A stretch of 64,000 nt of DNA from Paracoccus albicereus (GCF_024359525.1 NZ_JAKZEU010000001.1:62001-126000); one strand, 5' to 3'; shown: positions 16,633 through 25,782, counted from the stretch's first letter. A program made the numbers and translations. Notes: generated from the letters alone by a model not told the origin.

Positions 16633-18969
16633 TCAGTAAGCGGCGCCACCGGCACCCGCGGGAAGGGCGCCATAGGGCAGCCAGATCGTCTTCCACTGGA
16701 CCGCATGGTCCAGCATCATGCGACCCTGGGCATCCGCCGCTGTCCAGTCACGCGGCGTTACGGGCCAGACCGGCTTCAGGTTGCCGCCCGCCGCCGTCTC
16801 GACCGTCTGCAGGCTTTCGGCATCGCCCGCATGCCACATCGCCACGACGTCGTCATGTGCGGCGAGCGTCTTCGCCAGTTCGTCGCGCGGTCCTGTGACG
16901 ATGTTGACGACCCCGCCCGGCACGTCAGAGGTGTCGAGGATCTGATACAGATCCAGTGCCGGCATTGGGTCGTCTTGCGAAGCGATAGCGACGACCACAT
17001 TCCCCATCGCGATCGCGGGCATCACCAACGACATCAGCCCGGCCAAAGGCGCCTCATTCGGACAGGTGATGCCCACGATGCCGTAGGGCTCTGGGACGAC
17101 GTTCACCAGATGCCCGGTCTTCGTCTGCACGTTGCGGCCGTCGAACTTGTCGGCCCAAGCGGCATAGTGGAAGGCGCGTGCGATGGCCGCATCCGCCTCG
17201 GCCCGGCTGGTTCGCGCCACCAGCGCATCGCGGCGCTGCGACAAGTTCTCGGCCAGGAAATACAGCACCTGCGCACGGGCATGTCCGCCCATCGCGCCCC
17301 ATTTCGGCGCGGCCTTGCCAGCGGCCTCGACCGCGTTTCGAATATCCTTGCGGTTGCCGAAGGGCGCCAGCCCGCCGGGCACCGCATAGCTTTGTCCGCC
17401 ATCGGGGCGTTTTTGCGCGCCGCCGATATAAAGCTTGGCGGTCCGGTCGATGCCATCCTGCGCGTTGCCGGCGCCTGGTGCCGGGACGGGCGCGGTTGGC
17501 GTGGTGATCTTCGCAGGCTTCGGCGCGGGCGGTGCGAGATAGTCCAGCATCCCCACGAACCCGCCCTCGCGTCCAAAGCCGCTCTCGCGATAGCCGCCAA
17601 AGGGCGCGCCGGCGTCGAAAAGGTTGGCGCAGTTGATCCAGACCACGCCCGCCTTGATCCGGGCCGCGATATCGGTCGCGACGGCGGCGCTTTCCGACCA
17701 GACGCTGGCGGCCAGTCCGTAGCGGGTGTTGTTGGCCAGTTCCACCGCCTCGTCCGCCGCACGGAAAGTCGACAGCGTGGCGATCGGCCCAAAGATCTCC
17801 TGAACCATGCCGGGGTTGGCGGGGCCGATGTTCCTCAGATAGCCAGGCGCTATGAAACAGCCCTCGCCCGGCTGTCCACCGACCAGTTCGGCACCCGCAT
17901 CGGTCGCCTGCGCGCAGATGTCGATGATTCGCGCCTTCTGGATCGGATCGACGATGGCGCCGACATCGGTCGACTTGTCTAGCGGCTGGCCCATCCGCAT
18001 CCGTGCCATCCGCGCGGTCAGCAGCGCCCCGAACCGGGGCGCGACCGCCTCTGCCACAAGAATACGCGAGCCCGCGCAGCAGACCTGTCCCTGATTGAAC
18101 CAGATCGAGTCCACCACGCCCTCGACCGCGGCATCAAGATCCGCGTCCTCCATCACCACGAAAGGCGACTTGCCGCCCAGCTCCAGCGTCAACTTGACCT
18201 TCGTCCCCGCCAGGGTGCGGGCAATGCCGCGACCGACCTCGGTCGAGCCGGTGAAGGCGATCTTGTCCACATCCGCGGCGACCAGGGCCGCGCCGGTCGC
18301 ACCGTCGCCGGACACGATGTTGACCACGCCAGCAGGCAGGCCGACGTCGCGACAGATCTCGGCAAAGGCCAATGCGGTGAGGGGGGTGTATTCGGCGGGC
18401 TTCAAGACGACCGAGTTGCCTGCGGCGAGCGCGGGCGCGATCTTCCAGGCCAGCATCAGCAGCGGGAAGTTCCACGGGATGATCTGGCCGCAGACCCCCA
18501 GCGGCTGGTGACCCGGAAATTCGGCGTCGCGAAGCTCTGCCCATCCGGCGTGGTGATAGAAGTGCCGCGCGACCAGGGGCACGTCGATGTCGCGGGACTC
18601 GCGGATCGGCTTGCCGTTGTCGAGCGTCTCCAGCACCGACAGGAAGCGCTCGCGCTTCTGGACGTGGCGCGCGATGGCGTAGAGATATCGCGCGCGCTCG
18701 GATCCGCTGAGGCCCGCCCAACCCCGTTGTGCCTTCCGCGCGGCCTTCACAGCTGCGGCCACATCCGCCGCTGTCCCCTGCGAGACCTCGGCCAGCAGAT
18801 CGCCCGTCGCCGGATCGCGGACCGTGAATGTCTCGCCCGGCTTCGCGAAGGTGCCACCGATGAAATGACCGAACGGGCCGCGCTGCTTTAGCCAGTCGCG
18901 GACCGCGCCGCTGTCCTCGACCGATGGGCCGTAATCCAGGTTGTCCATGATCTCGCTCACGCTCGGCAT
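16633..18969 (-). CDS. ALDH16-type aldehyde dehydrogenase with two ALDH domains
   Basis: This is an NAD(P)-dependent aldehyde dehydrogenase of 778 residues, about 300 longer than a normal ALDH. The N-terminal domain is complete: PWNFPLLML near residue 165, ELGGKSP with the general-base Glu near 260, and QGQVCCAG with the nucleophilic Cys near 295. After a Pro/Ala linker near residue 500 a second ALDH-like domain (TCPNEAPLAG onwards) lacks a catalytic cysteine and is shortened. This is the ALDH16 architecture; bacterial ALDH16 has been characterised from Loktanella of the same family. I start at 18969 because GAGGA overlaps the deoC stop just upstream. The start is 7 bases after deoC, so the two genes are co-transcribed and may oxidise the acetaldehyde made by DeoC. 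Confidence 0.93.
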   Translation of the reverse strand: MPSVSEIMDNLDYGPSVEDSGAVRDWLKQRGPFGHFIGGTFAKPGETFTVRDPATGDLLAEVSQGTAADVAAAVKAARKAQRGWAGLSGSERARYLYAIARHVQKRERFLSVLETLDNGKPIRESRDIDVPLVARHFYHHAGWAELRDAEFPGHQPLGVCGQIIPWNFPLLMLAWKIAPALAAGNSVVLKPAEYTPLTALAFAEICRDVGLPAGVVNIVSGDGATGAALVAADVDKIAFTGSTEVGRGIARTLAGTKVKLTLELGGKSPFVVMEDADLDAAVEGVVDSIWFNQGQVCCAGSRILVAEAVAPRFGALLTARMARMRMGQPLDKSTDVGAIVDPIQKARIIDICAQATDAGAELVGGQPGEGCFIAPGYLRNIGPANPGMVQEIFGPIATLSTFRAADEAVELANNTRYGLAASVWSESAAVATDIAARIKAGVVWINCANLFDAGAPFGGYRESGFGREGGFVGMLDYLAPPAPKPAKITTPTAPVPAPGAGNAQDGIDRTAKLYIGGAQKRPDGGQSYAVPGGLAPFGNRKDIRNAVEAAGKAAPKWGAMGGHARAQVLYFLAENLSQRRDALVARTSRAEADAAIARAFHYAAWADKFDGRNVQTKTGHLVNVVPEPYGIVGITCPNEAPLAGLMSLVMPAIAMGNVVVAIASQDDPMPALDLYQILDTSDVPGGVVNIVTGPRDELAKTLAAHDDVVAMWHAGDAESLQTVETAAGGNLKPVWPVTPRDWTAADAQGRMMLDHAVQWKTIWLPYGALPAGAGGAAY

Positions 18970-18976
18970 GTGATCC

Positions 18977-19927
18977 TCAGGCAATGGCTTGGCGGTGGGC
19001 GGCTGCGTAGCGGCCGGTGACATGATGCGACAATTGCCGCTCTATATCACCCAGCAGGCTGGAGGCGCCGATGCGGAACAGGTCCGGCGACAGCCAATCC
19101 TGGCCCAGCTCCTCGTTCATCATCACCTGCCAGTTCAACGCATCCTTAGCGGTGCGCAGACCGCCCGCCGGCTTGAAGCCGACGCGCTGGCCCGTCTGCG
19201 CAACGTAGTCGCGGATCGCGCGGACCATTACCAACGATACTGGCAGGGTCGCGTTCACGCCCTCTTTCCCCGTCGAGGTCTTGATCCAGTCGGCCCCCGC
19301 CTGCATCGCAACATGGCTGGCCTTGGCGACATTCGTCAGCGATTTCAGATCGCCCGTGGCAAGGATCGCCTTAAGCCGCGCCGCCCCGCAGGCTTCGCGC
19401 ATCGCGCTGATCTCATCGTAAAGCGCGGCCCATTCGCCCATCAGGACATGGGCTCGGGTGATCACGATGTCGATCTCGTCGGCACCCTGATCGACGGCAT
19501 AGCGGATTTCGGCCAGTCGCAGGTCCAGCGGCATCAGCCCGGCGGGAAAGCCGGTCGCGACACTTGCCACGGGGATGCCGGAATTGCCGAGCGCGCGTTT
19601 CGCCGCCGCCACCATCGTCGGATAGACGCAGACTGCGCCGGTCGTCAGCCCCTCGACGCCCAACGCCTCGGCGATCTCTGGCGCGATCGGGTGTCTCGCC
19701 TTGGCGCAGAGCCGGACGACCCGCGCCTCGGTGTCGTCGCCCGCAAGCGTGGTCAGGTCGATGCACCGGATCGCGTTCAGCAGCCACGCAGCCTGCCATT
19801 CCTTCTTGAGGCTGCGGCGCGCAGGCAACGTGGCAGCGCGTCGTTCCACGGCGGGCGCATTGATGCGAATGTCGGCGAACCATTCCGGCGTCAGGGCAGT
19901 GCCGGGATTTCGTCTGAGGGAGGCCAT
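18977..19927 (-). CDS. deoC: Deoxyribose-phosphate aldolase
   Basis: DeoC cleaves 2-deoxyribose-5-phosphate into glyceraldehyde-3-phosphate and acetaldehyde, the last step of deoxynucleoside catabolism. The 316-residue product is of the longer DeoC class (similar in length to animal DERA). It contains IDLTTLAGDD, EIDIVITR, the Schiff-base lysine motif ADWIKTSTGK near residue 214 and the second essential lysine in VGFKPAGG near 250. The ATG is preceded by GAGGA. The ALDH16 gene follows by 7 bases, which fits disposal of the toxic acetaldehyde product. No other deo gene (phosphorylase, kinase or transporter) is nearby. Confidence 0.97.
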   Translation of the reverse strand: MASLRRNPGTALTPEWFADIRINAPAVERRAATLPARRSLKKEWQAAWLLNAIRCIDLTTLAGDDTEARVVRLCAKARHPIAPEIAEALGVEGLTTGAVCVYPTMVAAAKRALGNSGIPVASVATGFPAGLMPLDLRLAEIRYAVDQGADEIDIVITRAHVLMGEWAALYDEISAMREACGAARLKAILATGDLKSLTNVAKASHVAMQAGADWIKTSTGKEGVNATLPVSLVMVRAIRDYVAQTGQRVGFKPAGGLRTAKDALNWQVMMNEELGQDWLSPDLFRIGASSLLGDIERQLSHHVTGRYAAAHRQAIA

Positions 19928-20004
19928 GTCGTCCTCGGAAGGTCGGGGTCAGGCGAAACGGTAACGTCCGCACCCTGCGGCGACAAGCCGGACGGCGCGT
20001 CGCC

Positions 20005-20664
20005 TCAGCGACGCGGCTTGCCCCGCCAATTGTCCATCCAGCCGGTGACGCGGCCTCGCGCCGCGCCGGCGCGACCTTCGACGCCGTCCCAGGCGCGATC
20101 CGCGCGTGCAGCCGCAGGCTGGATCGTGCGCTGGCGAAACTGCGCCCACATCCGCCAGAACAACACCAGCAGCGCGAACAGGACGACCAGAACGATCGAG
20201 GCGGCCCAGTTCCGCGGGCGCTCCGCCGGGCCGGCGACCGTGTCGATGGAAATCGCGTTCGGATAGATCGACAGGAACGGGACGCGCCATCCATAGGCGG
20301 TGATGCTGACCCATTGCGGATCGGACGCGGTGGATTTCAGGTTCGTCGCCTCTGAATGGAGGTTCGAACTGTCGTATTTGAAATAGGGCGGCCAGATCCA
20401 GCCGGTGTCCTCGTTGCGATAGACGAAGACCTTGCCGTTCGCGCGCACCGTGTCGATGAAGCGGATGTCGCGCTGACCCTGCTGGTTTTCGACCGTGCCG
20501 GTGTCGTCGCTGGCATAGAAGATGCTGTTGGTCGGGCTGATATAGGTCAGACGGTTGTAGGTGTTGGTGATCCTGACCGTGTTCTTCGACGGCAACGAAT
20601 AGTCGAGGAACATGAACACGATAAGCCCCAGCAGGATGCCCAGCACGGCCTTGACGTAATACAT
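20005..20664 (-). CDS. DUF1523 family membrane protein
   Basis: The 219-residue protein has one membrane helix at the N-terminus (about residues 5-21), a periplasmic domain of about 120 residues rich in aromatic and polar residues (IRFIDTVRANGKVFVYRNED, GWIWPPYFKYDS), a second membrane helix near 155-172, and an arginine-rich cytoplasmic tail. This matches the DUF1523 family, common in Rhodobacteraceae and of unknown function. It follows the 93-residue membrane protein gene by 13 bases and precedes deoC by 77 bases. No catalytic motif is visible. Confidence 0.85.
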   Translation of the reverse strand: MYYVKAVLGILLGLIVFMFLDYSLPSKNTVRITNTYNRLTYISPTNSIFYASDDTGTVENQQGQRDIRFIDTVRANGKVFVYRNEDTGWIWPPYFKYDSSNLHSEATNLKSTASDPQWVSITAYGWRVPFLSIYPNAISIDTVAGPAERPRNWAASIVLVVLFALLVLFWRMWAQFRQRTIQPAAARADRAWDGVEGRAGAARGRVTGWMDNWRGKPRR

Positions 20665-20677
20665 CCGGGCACTCCCC

Positions 20678-20959
20678 CTATTGCCAGTTCACCAGCCAGA
20701 CGATCACCATGATCGCCAGCGTCGGCAGCACGAAGACCAGAAGCAGCAGTCGCGATTGCAGCGACTTCCGGAACCGCGCCACGCCGCGATCGACGAATTC
20801 ACGTCGGTCGGGGCTGTCGCCCGCGCGGTGCGGGTGACGCAGATCCCAATGCTCTTCCAGCCGCTCGCGGCGCAGAGATCGGATATAAAGCGACAGCAGG
20901 ATGTAGAACACCCCCTCGATCAGGATCACGACAAGGATCAGGCGGATCAGCGCGGTCAT
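20678..20959 (-). CDS. Small two-helix membrane protein, unknown function
   Basis: This is a 93-residue protein with a membrane helix at residues 4-24, a charged loop of about 40 residues containing RRERLEEHWDLRHPHRAGD, and a second helix at about 72-90. I do not recognise a family. It is tightly linked to the DUF1523 gene downstream, so the two may act together in the membrane. The ATG at 20957-20959 has a GGATTCG sequence upstream, a modest ribosome site. Length, hydrophobic pattern and close packing support a real gene. Confidence 0.75.
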   Translation of the reverse strand: MTALIRLILVVILIEGVFYILLSLYIRSLRRERLEEHWDLRHPHRAGDSPDRREFVDRGVARFRKSLQSRLLLLVFVLPTLAIMVIVWLVNWQ

Positions 20960-21123
20960 GGTGACGAATCCTTGGCGTGGGGGATCGCGTTCAGGGTCTT
21001 GCCTCTACAGGCCGATGCAAGCCTACCACGCGGCACAGGCTTGCAGCCAGCGAGGTGGCTGTCGCCGCAAGTTCAGTCGGAATCGGCGTTGCGGGTCGCT
21101 CACGGCGGGCCTAGCGTCGCGCC

Positions 21124-22386
21124 ATGACCGACCTTACCACCGCCATCGAGGCCCGCCGCCCATCCCTGATCCAACTGACGCAGGATCTGATCCGAATTCC
21201 GACGCTGAACCCGCCGGGCCGCCATTACCTCGACATCTGCGAATTCCTTCAGGCCCGCATGGCGCCGCAGGGTTGGGATTGCGAACTGGTCCGCGCGCAT
21301 GGCGCGCCTGGTGACAGCGAAACCTATCCGCGATGGAACATCGTCGCCCGGCACAAGGGCGCGCGGTCCGGCGATTGCGTCCATTTCAACAGCCATCATG
21401 ACGTCGTCGAAGTCGGCCATGGATGGACGCGCGATCCATTCGGCGGCGAACTGGACGGCGACCGCATCTATGGCCGCGGTTCGTGCGACATGAAGGGTGG
21501 ATTGGCCGCCAGCATCATCGCGGCCGAAGCCTTCATCGCCGAGAACCCGGACCATGCCGGCACGGTCGAGATCAGCGCCACGGCAGACGAGGAATCGGGC
21601 GGTTTCGGCGGCGTGGCCTATCTGGCCGAGCGGGGTGATTTCGCCCGTGTCAATCACGTCATCATCCCCGAACCGCTGCACAAGGACCGCATCTGTCTTG
21701 GTCATCGCGGCGTCTGGTGGGCGGAAATCGAGACGCAGGGCCGCATCGCCCACGGCTCGATGCCGTTCCTGGGCGATTGTGCCGTCCGTCACATGGGTGC
21801 AGTCCTGGAAGAGATGGAGGCGACGCTGTGGCCGCTGCTCGCCGGCAAGCACACCGAAATGCCGGTCATCCCCGACGGTGCGCGATCATCGACGCTGAAC
21901 ATCAATTCGATCCACGGCGGCGCGTCCGAGCCCGAGGCGGATTATACCGGCTTGCCCGCCCCTTGCGTGCCCGACCGCTGCCGCATCGTCATCGACCGCC
22001 GCTTCCTGATCGAAGAGGATCTGGCCGAGGTGAAGGCAGAGGTCACCGCACTGCTGGAAAAAGTGAAGGCACAGCGCCCGAGCTTCCGCTACGAGGTGCG
22101 CGACCTGTTCGAGGTCATCCCGTCGATGACCGACCGCGACGCGCCGGTCGTCCGCACCACCGCCGCCGCGATCGAGCGGGTCCTGGGGCGTGAGGCCGGC
22201 TACGTCGTCAGCCCCGGCACCTACGACCAGAAACATATCGACCGCATCGGCAAGCTGAAGAATTGCATCGCCTACGGGCCCGGCGTGCTGGATCTGGCCC
22301 ATCAGCCCGACGAATGGGTGGGCGTGCAGGACATGCTGGACAGCGCGCGCGTGATGGCGCTGGTGCTGGACGACCTGCTGGGCTGA
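21124..22386 (+). CDS. M20 family metallopeptidase (ArgE/DapE-like deacylase)
   Basis: This is a zinc-dependent amidohydrolase of 420 residues in the acetylornithine deacetylase / succinyl-diaminopimelate desuccinylase group. Metal ligands are visible in order: His in FNSHHDVV, Asp in GRGSCDMKGG, the catalytic Glu pair in ATADEESGG, an acid in VIIPEPL, and a C-terminal His in DQKHIDR or DLAHQPDEW. The lid and dimerisation domain lies between about residues 200 and 330. Arginine and lysine biosynthesis genes are absent nearby, so it may act on another N-acyl amino acid or a peptide; substrate is not predictable. It is divergent from the small membrane gene. The terminator after it faces the opposite strand. 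Confidence 0.92.
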   Translation: MTDLTTAIEARRPSLIQLTQDLIRIPTLNPPGRHYLDICEFLQARMAPQGWDCELVRAHGAPGDSETYPRWNIVARHKGARSGDCVHFNSHHDVVEVGHGWTRDPFGGELDGDRIYGRGSCDMKGGLAASIIAAEAFIAENPDHAGTVEISATADEESGGFGGVAYLAERGDFARVNHVIIPEPLHKDRICLGHRGVWWAEIETQGRIAHGSMPFLGDCAVRHMGAVLEEMEATLWPLLAGKHTEMPVIPDGARSSTLNINSIHGGASEPEADYTGLPAPCVPDRCRIVIDRRFLIEEDLAEVKAEVTALLEKVKAQRPSFRYEVRDLFEVIPSMTDRDAPVVRTTAAAIERVLGREAGYVVSPGTYDQKHIDRIGKLKNCIAYGPGVLDLAHQPDEWVGVQDMLDSARVMALVLDDLLG

Positions 22387-22390
22387 GCGC

Positions 22391-22422
22391 AAAAGAAAAC
22401 GGGCCGCGAAACGCGACCCGTT
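22391..22422 (-). terminator. Rho-independent terminator of the cold-shock gene
   Basis: Arms at 22398-22408 and 22412-22422 form an 11-bp stem with an AAA loop (plus-strand view). Read on the minus strand the one imperfect pair is a G-U wobble and the stem is followed by TTTTCTTTT. It lies 21 bases past the csp stop. On the plus strand there is a C-A mismatch and no T-tract, so it serves csp and not the M20 gene. Confidence 0.8.
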
Positions 22423-22443
22423 CGGTTCATTCGGTCGAAAAAA

Positions 22444-22650
22444 TCAGGCCAGAGCCAGATTGGTCGCCGATTCGCGGCCGTCACGACCGGCTTCCAGATC
22501 AAAGGTCACGGCCTGGCCGTCTTCGAGATGACGGATGCCAGCGCGCTCCAGCGCCGAGATGTGAACGAACACGTCTTTCTTGCCGCCTTCAGGGGCGATG
22601 AAGCCGAAGCCTTTGGTGGCGTTGAACCATTTCACGGTGCCTTTGGCCAT
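22444..22650 (-). CDS. Cold-shock domain protein (CspA family)
   Basis: This is a single-domain nucleic-acid-binding protein of 68 residues that melts RNA secondary structure. It contains the RNP1 motif KGFGFI and RNP2 motif VFVHIS, with the family start [15 protein letters not shown] use the ATG at 22648-22650 because AGGAG lies 8 bases upstream; an earlier in-frame ATG gives an implausible N-terminal extension. The 197-base upstream spacer leaves room for a long 5' leader as is common in csp genes. A strong terminator follows the gene. Confidence 0.96.
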   Translation of the reverse strand: MAKGTVKWFNATKGFGFIAPEGGKKDVFVHISALERAGIRHLEDGQAVTFDLEAGRDGRESATNLALA

Positions 22651-22814
22651 CGTGAGATCTCCTGTCAATGTTGCCATCCACACGATGCGATGGCCCGGCG
22701 TCGTCAGATCACGATCGAGACTGAAGCCGAAAAGCGGAGACAGAGGTTCGAATGGAATAACGTAGCCGGTTGCCTATGCGACATTTCAGCCGAAAAGGCA
22801 AGCGCCGGCATCGA

Positions 22815-22836
22815 GGCGGCCGGATGGCCGGCCGCC
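22815..22836 (-). terminator. GC-rich hairpin after the alanine/glycine symporter gene
   Basis: Perfect 9-bp stem of GGCGGCCGG and CCGGCCGCC with a 4-base loop, 12 bases past the symporter stop. The T-run (CCTTTTCGG on the minus strand) is 14 bases further on, so the terminator is plausible but not a textbook one. Confidence 0.5.
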
Positions 22837-22847
22837 CCTGTCCGATC

Positions 22848-24254
22848 TTATTTCCAGATCTCGCGGTTCACGCCCGGTGCGATGTCGGGATGATCCTCGA
22901 TATGGAACTTGGGCAACTGACCCTCGGCCCGCTGCCGCAGATAGTCGCGCGTGACATAGGCGATGGTTCCCGACAGCAAGACGATCGAGATCAGGTTGAT
23001 CGTCGCCATCAGGCCCATGCTCGCATCGGCGAAGTTGAACACCGTGCCGACCGCCTGGATTGCGCCCCAGATCACCATCGCAAGCGACACGACCCGCAGG
23101 ACCATGATCCCCGCGGTGCCTCCGCCCAGATAGACGACCGCATTCTCGGCATAGGAATAGTTGCCGATGATCGAGGTGAAGGCGAAGAAGAAGATCGCCA
23201 CCGCGACGAAGATGCCGCCGAAACCGCCGAAATGGTCGTTCAGCGCCGCCTGGGTCAGGTTCACCCCTGTCAGCTCGGCCGAGGGCATGACGTCCGCCAG
23301 CAGGATCATCACCGCCGTCGCCGTGCAGATCAGCAGCGTGTCGATGAAGACGCCAAGGGCCTGCACGAAGCCTTGCGAACTCGGGTGATGCGGGTCGGGC
23401 GTCGCCACCGCGGCGATGTTCGGGGCCGAGCCCATGCCCGCCTCGTTCGAGAACAGCCCCCGCTTGATGCCGTTCAGCGCGGCAGCCAGGATACCGCCCG
23501 ACACGCCGCCGACCGCCTCCTGCAGGCCGAAGGCCGACTTGACGATGCCGGCAAGGATGCCGGGCACTTCGGTGATGTTCATGATCAGCACGATGATCGC
23601 GGCCAGAAGGTATAGCCCGGCCATCGCCGGGACGACCTTTTCGGCCACGCGCGCGATCTGCGGAATGCCGCCGAAGATGATGATCCCCGCCAGCGCCGCA
23701 ACGGCGATCCCGACGACGGCCTTCGGTACACCGAAGGATTGCTGCACGGCTTCGGCGATCGAGTTCGCCTGCACGGCGTTGAAGATCAGACCGAAGGACA
23801 GGATCAAGGCGATCGAGAACACCGCGGCCAGCCATGGCTGCCCCAGACCCTTGGCGATGTAGAAGGCCGGTCCGCCGCGATACATCCCGCCCGGTCCATG
23901 GACCTTGTAAAGCTGCGCCAGCGTCGATTCCGCATAGGCTGTCGCCATGCCGACCAGCGCCACCATCCACATCCAGAAGATCGCGCCCGGCCCGCCCAGC
24001 GTCAGCGCGACCGCGACGCCGGCGATATTGCCGGTGCCGACGCGGCTGGCCAGCGAAACGGTCAGCGCCTGAAAGGGTGAGATGCCGTTCTTGTCAGTCT
24101 CGCCCGAGCCGATGACGCACCGGAAAAGCTCGGGGAAATGCCGAAACTGGATGAAGCCCAGTCGGATGGTAAAATAGATGCCCACGGCCAGAAGGCCGTA
24201 GATCAGCACGTAACCCCAGAAGATCGTGTTCAGGAAATCGACGATCGCATTCAT
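22848..24254 (-). CDS. Alanine/glycine:cation symporter (AGCS family)
   Basis: This is a sodium- or proton-coupled importer of alanine or glycine in the inner membrane. The 468-residue product has about eleven hydrophobic helices. Family signatures include SLASRVGTGNIAGVA near residue 65, the AYAESTLAQLYK stretch, GGPAFYI, and FSNEAGMGSAPNIAA near residue 270. It lies downstream of ccr on the same strand, but a 162-base gap with two strong dyads separates them, so it is probably a separate transcript. A GC-rich hairpin follows it. Confidence 0.97.
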   Translation of the reverse strand: MNAIVDFLNTIFWGYVLIYGLLAVGIYFTIRLGFIQFRHFPELFRCVIGSGETDKNGISPFQALTVSLASRVGTGNIAGVAVALTLGGPGAIFWMWMVALVGMATAYAESTLAQLYKVHGPGGMYRGGPAFYIAKGLGQPWLAAVFSIALILSFGLIFNAVQANSIAEAVQQSFGVPKAVVGIAVAALAGIIIFGGIPQIARVAEKVVPAMAGLYLLAAIIVLIMNITEVPGILAGIVKSAFGLQEAVGGVSGGILAAALNGIKRGLFSNEAGMGSAPNIAAVATPDPHHPSSQGFVQALGVFIDTLLICTATAVMILLADVMPSAELTGVNLTQAALNDHFGGFGGIFVAVAIFFFAFTSIIGNYSYAENAVVYLGGGTAGIMVLRVVSLAMVIWGAIQAVGTVFNFADASMGLMATINLISIVLLSGTIAYVTRDYLRQRAEGQLPKFHIEDHPDIAPGVNREIWK

Positions 24255-24347
24255 GGCTGCCCTCGCTCTCGTTTTTGTGAGTCGAGCCTAGCATCCTTGG
24301 CCGTTAGCGCAATCGCCTCCCGTATCCCACCACCCGATTTCTATCGC

Positions 24348-24367
24348 CTGCGACAGATTAATCGCAG
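24348..24367 (-). repeat. Hairpin CTGCGA-N8-TCGCAG downstream of ccr
   Basis: Perfect 6-bp arms at 24348-24353 and 24362-24367. It follows the larger ccr-proximal dyad in the direction of ccr transcription, so the 3' end of the ccr mRNA could fold into two consecutive stem-loops. No T-tract follows. Confidence 0.45.
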
Positions 24368-24371
24368 CAGT

Positions 24372-24409
24372 ATCACTGATCGCCGCACGATCGGTCAGCG
24401 ATCAGTGAT
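24372..24409 (-). terminator. Large perfect inverted repeat at the 3' end of ccr
   Basis: ATCACTGATCGC at 24372-24383 is matched exactly by its reverse complement at 24398-24409, with a 14-base centre that contains another CGATCG. It begins 7 bases after the ccr stop codon, so it most likely forms the 3' stem-loop of the ccr mRNA. There is no T-run, so it could act as a Rho-dependent or processed 3' end, or stabilise the message. Four GATC sites fall within it. Confidence 0.55.
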
Positions 24410-24416
24410 CGCTCTC

Positions 24417-25709
24417 TCAGCGTTTCGGCCCGGCTTCTAGCACATCCTCCAGCGTCCGAAGCCCGGGACGCGGGGACTGGACCAGAACCGCCATGTTTCC
24501 GGGTTTGTGCTGGTTCTTCATCATCTTGACATGCGCGTCCGGAATTTCGGCCCATGGGAACAGCTCGGACATGCAGGGGTCCAGCCGCCGCTCGAGCATC
24601 AGTCGATTGGCCGCAGCCGCCTGTTTCAGATGCGCAAAGTGGCTGCCCTGCAGGCGCTTCTGGTGCATCCACATGTAGCGCACGTCGAACGTGCAGTTGA
24701 AACCCGTGGTGCCCGCGCAAATCACCACCATGCCGCCCTTCTTGCAGACCAGGGTGCTGACCGGGAACGTCGCCTCGCCCGGATGCTCGAAGACGATATC
24801 GACGTTGTTGCCCTTGCCGGTGATGTCCCAGATCGCCTTGCCGAACTTGCGCGCCTCGGCGAACCATTCCTTGTATTCCGGGGTGTTGACCGTGGGCAGT
24901 TGGCCCCAGCACTTGAATTCCTTGCGGTTGATGACGCCCTTCGCACCCAGTCCCATGACGAAGTCGCGCTTGTCCTCTTCACTGATCACGCCGATCGCGT
25001 TGCCGCCCGCCGCGTTGATCAACTGGATCGCGTAGGACCCCAGGCCGCCCGATGCCCCCCAGACCAGCACGTTCATGCCCGGCTTCAACTCATGCGGTTC
25101 ATGTCCGAACAGCATCCGGTAGGCGGTGGCCAGCGTCAGCGTGTAGCAGGCCGATTCCTCCCACGTCAGGTGACGCGGGCGCGGCATCAGCTGCTGGGCC
25201 TGCACGCGGGTGAACTGCGCGAAACTGCCGTCATGCGTCTCGTAGCCCCAGATCCGCTGGGTGGGCGAGAACATCGGATCGCCGCCGTTGCATTCCTCGT
25301 CGTTGCCGTCGTCCTGGTTGCAATGGATCACGACCTCATCGCCGACCTTCCAGTTCTTCACCTTGTCGCCGACCTTCCAGATGATCCCCGACGCGTCGGA
25401 TCCGGCGATGTGATAGGGCTGCTTGTGTCCGTCGAAGGGGCTGATCGGCACGCCCAACCCCGCCCAGACGCCGTTATAATTAACGCCCGCCGCCATCACG
25501 AGAACCAGGACCTCGTTGCTGTCGATCTCCCATGTCGGGACGACTTCGATCTGGAAACTCTTGTCGGGCTCGCCGTGACGCTCGCGCCGGATCGCCCAGG
25601 CGTACATGGTTTTCGGAACATACCCGAGGGGCGGCATCTCGCCGATTTCATACAGATCCTTTTCGGGTGCGTCGTAGGGCGCGATCGGGGTCGGGGCGTC
25701 GAGGGCCAT
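24417..25709 (-). CDS. ccr: Crotonyl-CoA carboxylase/reductase
   Basis: Ccr performs the NADPH-dependent reductive carboxylation of crotonyl-CoA to (2S)-ethylmalonyl-CoA, the key step of the ethylmalonyl-CoA pathway for growth on C2 units. The 430-residue product is a zinc-less MDR-fold enzyme with NYNGVWAGLG (containing the Asn of the CO2 pocket), RIWGYETHDG (Glu of the pocket), the Rossmann motif VWGASGGLGSYA, VFEHPGE, and HFAHLKQA with the CO2-binding His region. AGGAG precedes the ATG. It is divergent from the ethylmalonyl-CoA mutase gene across a 268-base regulatory region, as in related genomes. Confidence 0.98.
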   Translation of the reverse strand: MALDAPTPIAPYDAPEKDLYEIGEMPPLGYVPKTMYAWAIRRERHGEPDKSFQIEVVPTWEIDSNEVLVLVMAAGVNYNGVWAGLGVPISPFDGHKQPYHIAGSDASGIIWKVGDKVKNWKVGDEVVIHCNQDDGNDEECNGGDPMFSPTQRIWGYETHDGSFAQFTRVQAQQLMPRPRHLTWEESACYTLTLATAYRMLFGHEPHELKPGMNVLVWGASGGLGSYAIQLINAAGGNAIGVISEEDKRDFVMGLGAKGVINRKEFKCWGQLPTVNTPEYKEWFAEARKFGKAIWDITGKGNNVDIVFEHPGEATFPVSTLVCKKGGMVVICAGTTGFNCTFDVRYMWMHQKRLQGSHFAHLKQAAAANRLMLERRLDPCMSELFPWAEIPDAHVKMMKNQHKPGNMAVLVQSPRPGLRTLEDVLEAGPKR

Positions 25710-25782
25710 CGGAAACTCCTAGCGGGTGCCGCACCGCAGAATCGGCGGCTTGATGCGTCAGGAATACGAGACGCCGCGAAAC

